The notes beneath the pieces are model-generated. The model was not told the DNA's origin, searched no databases, and was given only the letters and a program-made list of their open reading frames with translations. Shown in pieces: positions 13,884 to 18,718 of a stretch of DNA of 18,718 nt. Source of the DNA: an uncultured Oscillospiraceae bacterium (GTDB lineage: Bacteria > Bacillota > Clostridia > Oscillospirales > Oscillospiraceae). The DNA lies in contig CAKUCT010000010.1 in the NCBI GenBank assembly GCA_934643765.1, positions 1 to 18,718 of the forward strand, in the 5' to 3' direction. The stretch's first letter is position 1. Each line of letters begins with the position of its first letter. A program made the position numbers and the translations under genes.

Positions 13884-13912
13884 ATTATAGCGCCGCGGGC
13901 AGGAAAATGCAA
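13884..13912 (-). promoter_or_regulatory. Promoter of the MATE-kinase operon
   Basis: On the minus strand TTGCAT (13912-13907), a 17-nt spacer and TATAAT (13889-13884). The -10 is perfect and the -35 matches four of six. The start site would lie near 13877, giving a leader of about 245 nt that contains all the palindromes of this region. The rest of the 312-nt gap 13630-13941 shows no credible gene. Confidence 0.7.
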
Positions 13913-13941
13913 CGAATTTTATTGGGAAAACCAGCGATTTT

Positions 13942-14604
13942 TTACAGCGCCGCGGAAACATCAAACAAATCCCAGGGCACGCGCCGCGGCGGCAGCGCGC
14001 AGAACGAGACGGGCTCATCCGTCTGCGGGTGGCGGAAGGAAATGCGCCACGACCAAAGGGCAATCGGGCTGTCCGTATCAGGCGCTTCGCCATACTTGCG
14101 GTCGCCGAGCAGCGCGTGGTTCCGGGAGGAAAACTGGATGCGGATCTGATGGGTCCGTCCGGTGTGCAGGCGGATTTTCACAAGCGAAGCGTCCTGCTGC
14201 GCCGCATAGCCGAGTACCGCATACGAAAGCCGCGCCCGGCGCACGTCCTTTCCCGGCGCATCCATGACGCGGGCCTTGCGAAGCGAGCGGTTGTACCACA
14301 GAAGGTCTTCCATTTTTCCTTCTCGGTCTTCAAAGCGCCCATGGACTACAGCCAGATATTCCTTTTCAAACACATGCTCGCGGATCTGCTCCGATAAAAT
14401 GGACGCGGCCATCTGCGAGCGGGCAAAGACCATCACGCCGGACACGGCGGCGTCCAGCCGGTGCACCGTGCGCACGCAGGCGGTTTTGTCATTCAGATAT
14501 TGCCGCACCAAGTCGGGCATGCAGCCCGGGCCGTCGTCGGCGGAAATGACGCCGGCCGGCTTGATGCAGACGAGAATGCGGCTGTCTTCGTATAAAATTT
14601 CCAT
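13942..14604 (-). CDS. Short RluA-family pseudouridine synthase
   Basis: A 220-residue enzyme with only the catalytic domain and no S4 domain. It opens MEILYEDSRILVCIKPAGVIS, followed by HRLDAAVSGVMVFA (catalytic D51 in HRLD), EYLAVVHGR, HTGRTHQIRIQFSS and ALLGDRKYG. It converts uridine to pseudouridine in an rRNA or tRNA; the target cannot be told. The start ATG at 14604 is preceded by AGGAGG; five more codons in frame upstream would cover that site. It is a single-gene unit diverging from the two-component operon. A second family member lies at 6539-7477; the two share only family motifs. Confidence 0.93.
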   Translation of the reverse strand: MEILYEDSRILVCIKPAGVISADDGPGCMPDLVRQYLNDKTACVRTVHRLDAAVSGVMVFARSQMAASILSEQIREHVFEKEYLAVVHGRFEDREGKMEDLLWYNRSLRKARVMDAPGKDVRRARLSYAVLGYAAQQDASLVKIRLHTGRTHQIRIQFSSRNHALLGDRKYGEAPDTDSPIALWSWRISFRHPQTDEPVSFCALPPRRVPWDLFDVSAAL

Positions 14605-14633
14605 CCGGGCCTCCTGCACGATAATATAATGGT

Positions 14634-14663
14634 ATTATAACAGAACCGGGCCGGTGTGCACAA
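14634..14663 (-). promoter_or_regulatory. Promoter of the short pseudouridine synthase gene
   Basis: On the minus strand TTGTGC (14663-14658), an 18-nt spacer and a perfect TATAAT (14639-14634). The -35 is weak. Confidence 0.6.
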
Positions 14664-14679
14664 GATTTCTGAGGAAGGT

Positions 14680-14697
14680 CTTAAAAATTCTTAAAAA
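14680..14697 (+). promoter_or_regulatory. Tandem direct repeat, likely response-regulator box 1
   Basis: CTTAAAAA occurs at 14680-14687 and again at 14690-14697 (10-bp period). OmpR/PhoB-type regulators bind such tandem repeats just upstream of a poor -35 box. The second repeat begins 33 bp before the -10 box. A near copy lies upstream of the lipoprotein gene at 16794-16812. Confidence 0.55.
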
Positions 14698-14722
14698 CAG
14701 AGAAAAAGCCTTGGAACTGTGA

Positions 14723-14728
14723 TACAAT
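14723..14728 (+). promoter_or_regulatory. -10 box of the two-component operon (no clear -35)
   Basis: TACAAT, five of six to consensus. At the right distance the -35 position reads GAGAAA or similar, with no resemblance to TTGACA, as seen in activator-dependent promoters. Confidence 0.5.
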
Positions 14729-14760
14729 GTGGAAAAGTCAAAGAAATTTGGGGGATTTCT

Positions 14761-15453
14761 ATGGAAGAAGCGATTCATGTTCTCGTCGTGGACGATGAGC
14801 CGGACATTCGCCGCATCATCCGGATTCTGCTGGAGAGCCAGGGGTACCGGGTAAGCGAGGCGCCGAATGGAAAGGCCGCCGTGGAGGCGGCGCGGCAGAA
14901 CCCGGAGCTGGATCTGGTGATTCTGGATATTATGATGCCGGAGCTGTCCGGCATTGAGGCCAGCCGCGAAATCCGCAAGACAAGCAGCGCGCCGATTCTG
15001 TTTCTGACGGCCCGAACGCAGGAGCGCGACAAGTTGGAAGCATACCAGTCCGGCGGAGACGATTATCTGGCAAAGCCGTTTTCCCATGGGGAGCTTCTGA
15101 TGAAGGTAGACTCCCTTCTGCGGCGCTACCGGGTATACAAGGGCAAGGTGTCCGGCAAGCAGCTGCGCAGCGATGTTGTGCTGGACGAAGAAAACCGGCG
15201 CATTCTGCGCGGCGGCGAGGTGCTGGAGCTGACGGAAACAGAGTTTTCCATCCTGCAGTTCCTGGCCGCGCACCGCGGAAGCGTGGTGTCGGTGGCGCAA
15301 ATCTATGAGGGCGTGTGGCACGAAAAGTATATGCCTGCGTCCAACAACACCGTGATGGTACATATTGTGAATCTGAGAAAGAAGCTGGAGGAAGACCCGG
15401 CCAATCCCCGCTTGATCCGGACAATCTGGGGAAAGGGGTATCAGATTGACTAA
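14761..15453 (+). CDS. OmpR/PhoB-family response regulator
   Basis: A 230-residue two-component regulator. The receiver domain (about 5-118) shows VVDDEPDIRR with the acidic pair D11/D12, the phospho-acceptor D56 in LDIMMPELSG, T83 in FLTART and K105 in DYLAKPF. The winged-helix DNA-binding domain (about 132-230) shows LELTETEFSILQFLAAHRGSVVS, NTVMVHIVNLRKKLE and the closing TIWGKGYQI. The start ATG at 14761 lies 5 nt behind a weak GGGGGA; an earlier frame start at 14719 has no ribosome-binding site. Its stop overlaps the start of the sensor kinase. Similar pairs in Clostridia govern transport or cell-envelope stress; the stimulus is unknown. Confidence 0.95.
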   Translation: MEEAIHVLVVDDEPDIRRIIRILLESQGYRVSEAPNGKAAVEAARQNPELDLVILDIMMPELSGIEASREIRKTSSAPILFLTARTQERDKLEAYQSGGDDYLAKPFSHGELLMKVDSLLRRYRVYKGKVSGKQLRSDVVLDEENRRILRGGEVLELTETEFSILQFLAAHRGSVVSVAQIYEGVWHEKYMPASNNTVMVHIVNLRKKLEEDPANPRLIRTIWGKGYQID

Positions 15454-16798
15454 GCAGAAAAAGACGCATCTTCATACGCTCCACAGCAAGCTCGTGGCCA
15501 TGATGCTGGCGGCGCTGCTGGCGGCCATCGGCGTGTACCTTCTGACGGACGCCATCGGTCAGACGCTCATAGAGCGGGTCTATATGAGCGAGGCGGCGCA
15601 GAACGAGAGAAATCTGGAGACGGTCTCTTCGTTCCAGACCTATGCCCGCAGCTTCGACCTGTCCTCCCGGGACACCGAGGCCATCTCCCGCTGGGCCATT
15701 TCGCAGGACGATGTGTATATCCTTCTTTATAAGGACCGGCGCCTTGCGCTGGAGGCTGGCTGGTGGGGCATTGACGACGGCGAGAACGAAAACATGAAAG
15801 ATCTCGACGATCTGTACGATGTCAAAACATATCCCATCTATCTCAGAGACGGCGTGTTTCAGGCCGTGGTCTATGATTTTTCTGAGACGAAGCTCTATGA
15901 CGGCCTGCAGATCGGTGCGATTGCGCTGGCCTGCGTGGTGTTTGCAATTTTTATGCTGCTCTATAACCGGCGCATTACGCGCGCGATTGTGGAGATTTCG
16001 CAGGAGGTGCGGCAGATCGGAGACGGAAACCTGCAGCTGCAGCTGGCGGCCAAAGGCGATGATGAGCTGGCGCGGCTGACTGAAAGCGTGGAGTCGATGC
16101 GAAAATCTATCCTGAAAAAAACGGCGGATCAGCAGCAGGCGCTCAAGCAGAACCAGGATCTGATCTCCGCCATGAGCCATGACATCCGAAACCCCCTGAC
16201 GGCGCTTCTTGGCTATCTGGATCTGGCGCAGAGCGGGCAGTACCGTTCGCCGGAGGAGCTGACGGGCTATATTGAAGCGGCCTATAGCCGCGCCCTGCAA
16301 CTCAAGCAGCTGACAGACGAGCTGTTCCGGTACTCACTTGTCTTCGGCGCGCAGGAGCTTCCCATCCAGCTGGAGGAGTTTGAAGCGTCGGCGCTGCTCG
16401 ACCAGATGCTGGGCGAGGGGCTGGTCCTTCTGGAGCAGAAGGGCTTTACGCTCAAGCGCGCAGTGCAGCAGGTTTCATGCAGAATCCGGGTGGATGTGTC
16501 GTATCTCAAGCGGGTATTTGACAATCTGGCCGATAATATCTGCAAATACGCGGACCCGGAACGTCCTGTGACGGTGCTTGTGACGCAGCAGGATGGGACG
16601 CTTACCATCTGCGAGTCCAATTATATTTTAAAGAATCCCGGCCAGGTGGAGAGCAACCGCATCGGCCTTCGCATCTGTGAAAAGATCATGCGCCAGATGG
16701 GCGGCACCTTCGCGCGCGAGCAGACGGGTGATGTCTTTACTGTCACGCTGACCCTTCCGGTGCAGACAATGGAAGAAACGGAAGAAGAAACCTCTTAA
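15446..16798 (+). CDS. Two-component sensor histidine kinase
   Basis: A 450-residue membrane kinase. TM1 lies at about 14-34, an extracytoplasmic sensor region of some 120 residues follows (35-153; rich in Asp, Glu and Tyr) and TM2 at about 154-174. Then come HAMP (about 175-226) and the dimerisation helix with SHDIRNPLTALLGYLD (phospho-acceptor H245). The ATPase domain has an N box FDNLADNICKYA (N360, N364) and a G2-like SNRIGLRICEKI, but a degenerate G1 (CESNYILKN in place of DxGxG). The start is TTG at 15446, 7 nt behind GGAAAGGGG and overlapping the regulator stop by 8 bp. The stop codon lies inside the second regulator box. It presumably phosphorylates the adjacent regulator. Confidence 0.92.
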   Translation: MTKQKKTHLHTLHSKLVAMMLAALLAAIGVYLLTDAIGQTLIERVYMSEAAQNERNLETVSSFQTYARSFDLSSRDTEAISRWAISQDDVYILLYKDRRLALEAGWWGIDDGENENMKDLDDLYDVKTYPIYLRDGVFQAVVYDFSETKLYDGLQIGAIALACVVFAIFMLLYNRRITRAIVEISQEVRQIGDGNLQLQLAAKGDDELARLTESVESMRKSILKKTADQQQALKQNQDLISAMSHDIRNPLTALLGYLDLAQSGQYRSPEELTGYIEAAYSRALQLKQLTDELFRYSLVFGAQELPIQLEEFEASALLDQMLGEGLVLLEQKGFTLKRAVQQVSCRIRVDVSYLKRVFDNLADNICKYADPERPVTVLVTQQDGTLTICESNYILKNPGQVESNRIGLRICEKIMRQMGGTFAREQTGDVFTVTLTLPVQTMEETEEETS

Positions 16799-16812
16799 AT
16801 TTTTCTTAAAAA
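16794..16812 (+). promoter_or_regulatory. Tandem direct repeat, likely response-regulator box 2
   Basis: CTTAAA at 16794-16799 and CTTAAAAA at 16805-16812 (11-bp period) resemble box 1. The second repeat begins 44 bp before the -10 box of the lipoprotein gene, one helical turn more than the 33 bp at box 1. The box covers the TAA stop of the kinase gene. Confidence 0.5.
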
Positions 16813-16848
16813 TGGCCCGACGGCCTTCCAAGTTTTCAGGAAGCCTGC

Positions 16849-16854
16849 TATAGT
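16849..16854 (+). promoter_or_regulatory. -10 box of the lipoprotein gene (poor -35)
   Basis: TATAGT, five of six to consensus. The -35 position at 17-nt spacing reads TTCCAA (16826-16831), a weak match, again in keeping with an activator. The 5' leader would be about 55 nt. Confidence 0.5.
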
Positions 16855-16916
16855 AGGGCTGAAATCAAATGTTTACACAACCTGTGGGGAAAGTTACCCG
16901 CGTGAAAGGAGCTATT

Positions 16917-18718
16917 ATGAAAAAGTATCGCATGATTGCGGCGCTGCTCGCAATCGTTATGCTGCTCGGTGTCTTTGCCGGCTGCAGCAAAAACGGCCAG
17001 AGCGATTCGGATACGACGAACACCAATGGCCAGACTAATATCAAAACCGAAACGAACGATGAAAAGGCGGCCAGCACCAGCAAGTACGCCTATGAAGCCT
17101 CCTATCTTCCCCTGCCGGAGGATATCCAGTATGTGAACACTTCGGCAATCTCGGGCGCGAACCTCTACTTTACCGGTTCCATCAAGGACGGCAAGCAGAG
17201 CTATACCGACGAGACCGGCGCAACGGTCGAGTACGACAACTACCGCTCGGGCCTGTTCAAGATGGACGTGGAGACCGGCGAGTGTACGGAGCTGACCGGC
17301 TTCCAGCTGCCGGAGGTTCCCGAGGGTTGGATGGGAAGCTCGGATCTGAGCAATTTGCAGGCCGCCTCCGACGGCACGATCTGGGCCGTCTACGGCACCT
17401 ATACATACCGCTACAATCCGCCTGCGGATCTGGCACCGGACGACAGCATGTACAACTACTATGAAGAGGGCGACAACAAGACCGGTATCGTCCACCTCGA
17501 CGCCGACGGCAACGAGCTTTCGCGTGTGGATCTCTCGCGCACCGAAGAAGAGCAGAGCTTCTACATCTCCAACTTTCTTGTGGACAATGCCGGCAACGTC
17601 TTCGTCGGCGACTGGCAGACGACCTATATCTATGACCAGAGCGGCAACAAGAAGGCCGTTGTGGATCTGAGCGAAAATGGCGGCAACATCTGCGAGATCA
17701 AGGCCGGTCAGGTCGGCGTTAGCTACTATAAATATGACGAAGCCAATCCCGACGCATCCGGCCGCTGCTTCCAGGAGATCGACACGGCGACTGGCAAATT
17801 GACGGGCGATGTCATCCAGCTGCCGAACGACGCGTATACCTTCTTCCCCGGCGACGATGTCTATGACATCTACTATGATTATAACGGTAACATCTACGGC
17901 TACAAGTTTGACACCGGCACGAAGGAAAAGGTTGTCGACTGGATGGAAAGCGACATCAACTCCAACAACATCGGCAGCTACTCCATCCTGCCTGACGGCC
18001 GCGTCATTGCCTTTGAAAACAGCTATGACGACGGCATGGACCAGAATACCATGCAGCTCATCGTCCTGACGCGAGTGGACGCGGCGAGCGTGGTCAATAA
18101 GACCGTTCTGACGTTTGCCTGCATGTACCTCGACTGGAACATGCGCGACGCCATCGTGAAATTCAACCGCTCGAGCAACACCCACCGTATTGTCGTGCGC
18201 GATTATTCCGAGTATAATACAGACGATGACTACACCGCGGGCATCCAGAAGCTCAACACCGAGATGCTCTCGGGCAAGCTTCCGGATATGATCGACATCG
18301 ACACCTACAACATGCCGGTTGAGCAGTACGCGGCCAAGGGCTTCCTCACGGACCTCTATGAGCTGATCGATGCGGATTCCGACATGAGCCGCGAGAGCTT
18401 CGTCCAGCCGGTCCTCAAGGCGCTTGAGAGCACAGACGGCAAGCTCTATCAGCTGCCGCAGACCTTCGCCGTCGACACGACCATCGCGCTCGACAAGGTC
18501 GTGGGCGAATACGACACATGGAATCTCGCGGCGGTCAAGGACGCGATGACAAAACTCCAGGACGGTGCGACCGTCTTCGATGTCTACCGCACAAAGTCCG
18601 ACATTCTGTCCACCTGCATCTCCCGCAACATTGACGCCTTCGTCGATTGGGAAAACGGCGCGGCACACTTTGATTCGGACGAATTCAAGGCGCTTCTGGA
18701 GTTTGCAAATTCCTTCCC
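16917..18718 (+). CDS. Large lipoprotein: propeller-like N-terminal part fused to a solute-binding-like part (runs off the right edge)
   Basis: The frame is open from the ATG at 16917 to the edge, 600 residues without a stop. GAAAGGAG lies 5 nt upstream. A lipoprotein signal (MKKYRMIAALLAIVMLLG, then VFAGC with lipidated C23) is followed by a Ser/Thr/Asn/Gln linker. Residues about 55-390 form short strand-like repeats with DGTIWAVYG, NAGNVFVGD, YNGNIYGYKF and LPDGRVIAF, spaced as in beta-propeller proteins. From about 396 (VLTFACMYLDWNMRDAIVKFNRSS) the sequence resembles an ABC-transporter extracellular solute-binding protein of family 1 (KLNTEMLSGKLPDMIDID, AAKGFLTDLYELID, LPQTFAVDTTIALD). 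It would sit outside the membrane and bind a sugar, peptide or other ligand. Codons end largely in C (GAC, TAC, AAC, ATC), which suggests high expression. The start site is firm; the fusion is inferred from sequence pattern. Confidence 0.85.
   Translation, partial: MKKYRMIAALLAIVMLLGVFAGCSKNGQSDSDTTNTNGQTNIKTETNDEKAASTSKYAYEASYLPLPEDIQYVNTSAISGANLYFTGSIKDGKQSYTDETGATVEYDNYRSGLFKMDVETGECTELTGFQLPEVPEGWMGSSDLSNLQAASDGTIWAVYGTYTYRYNPPADLAPDDSMYNYYEEGDNKTGIVHLDADGNELSRVDLSRTEEEQSFYISNFLVDNAGNVFVGDWQTTYIYDQSGNKKAVVDLSENGGNICEIKAGQVGVSYYKYDEANPDASGRCFQEIDTATGKLTGDVIQLPNDAYTFFPGDDVYDIYYDYNGNIYGYKFDTGTKEKVVDWMESDINSNNIGSYSILPDGRVIAFENSYDDGMDQNTMQLIVLTRVDAASVVNKTVLTFACMYLDWNMRDAIVKFNRSSNTHRIVVRDYSEYNTDDDYTAGIQKLNTEMLSGKLPDMIDIDTYNMPVEQYAAKGFLTDLYELIDADSDMSRESFVQPVLKALESTDGKLYQLPQTFAVDTTIALDKVVGEYDTWNLAAVKDAMTKLQDGATVFDVYRTKSDILSTCISRNIDAFVDWENGAAHFDSDEFKALLEFANSF

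Noticed and set aside
14719..14760. Longer N-terminus of the response regulator
   Set aside because: The extra codons lie at the promoter -10 region, have no ribosome-binding site and are not part of the receiver domain.
14930..16300. A 456-codon minus-strand frame opposite the response regulator and sensor kinase
   Set aside because: Compositional shadow; the plus-strand genes carry every conserved two-component motif.
16823..16845. Terminator between the sensor kinase and the lipoprotein gene
   Set aside because: A short CTTCC/GGAAG stem is present but there is no T-run on the plus strand, so termination here is not supported.
16848..18668. A 606-codon open frame on the minus strand, the longest complete frame in that part of the window
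   Set aside because: It is the shadow of the lipoprotein frame: the plus strand has a signal peptide with lipobox, a ribosome-binding site and solute-binding motifs, and C-ending codons keep the opposite frame free of stops. The shadow product is an unnatural Val/Asp/Ile/Arg-rich string without a family.

Overview
The window looks like a chromosomal segment of a GC-rich, Gram-positive, gut-type Clostridia (Oscillospiraceae-like). The grounds are strong AGGAGG ribosome-binding sites, consensus sigma-A promoters (TTGACA-17-TATAAT), the rpsF-ssb-rpsR order, a YtvI-like protein associated with spore formers, a C-x2-C zinc-ribbon type S18 and DUF6512/DUF1576 membrane proteins. Genus cannot be fixed from the sequence alone. 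No tRNA, rRNA, CRISPR array, transposase or phage gene was seen; this is mostly core chromosome.

Layout, left to right. (1) 1-465, minus: the 5' part of infC (IF-3) with a rare AUC start, a structured leader and a perfect promoter. (2) 498-5317, minus: an aspartate-family amino-acid operon reading UPF0735 ACT protein, iron-type alcohol dehydrogenase, homoserine dehydrogenase, aspartokinase, DUF6512 membrane protein, closed by a terminator. The hairpin between aspartokinase and DUF6512 also carries the DUF6512 ribosome-binding site. (3) 5359-7668, plus: a YtvI/AI-2E-type membrane protein and an RluA-family pseudouridine synthase. The latter overlaps a convergent gene, and its likely terminator lies antisense inside that gene. 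(4) 7412-9126, minus: a duplicated DUF1576 membrane protein and a small unknown protein, coupled. (5) 9132-9660, minus: rlmH, followed upstream by a cluster of hairpins. (6) 9847-11109, minus: rpsF-ssb-rpsR with a candidate S6:S18 leader hairpin, promoter(s) and terminator. (7) 11249-13912, minus: a MATE exporter and a uridine-kinase-family P-loop kinase, preceded by a promoter and a long leader packed with large palindromes that look like a small repeat element. (8) 13942-14663, minus: a second, short RluA-family pseudouridine synthase. (9) 14680-18718, plus: an OmpR-type response regulator, its sensor kinase (overlapping starts) and a large lipoprotein that runs off the window, joining a repeat-rich (propeller-like) N-terminal part to a solute-binding-protein-like C-terminal part.

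The most suggestive system is region 9. Nearly the same tandem CTTAAA(AA) direct repeat stands upstream of the response regulator and again between the kinase and the lipoprotein gene. The second copy overlaps the kinase stop codon, and the two copies lie at distances from the -10 box that differ by 11 bp, about one helical turn. Both promoters have poor -35 boxes. This fits a regulator that activates its own operon and the adjacent lipoprotein, which could be the sensing or uptake component of the circuit. The repeat spacing is read from sequence; the regulatory link is inference.
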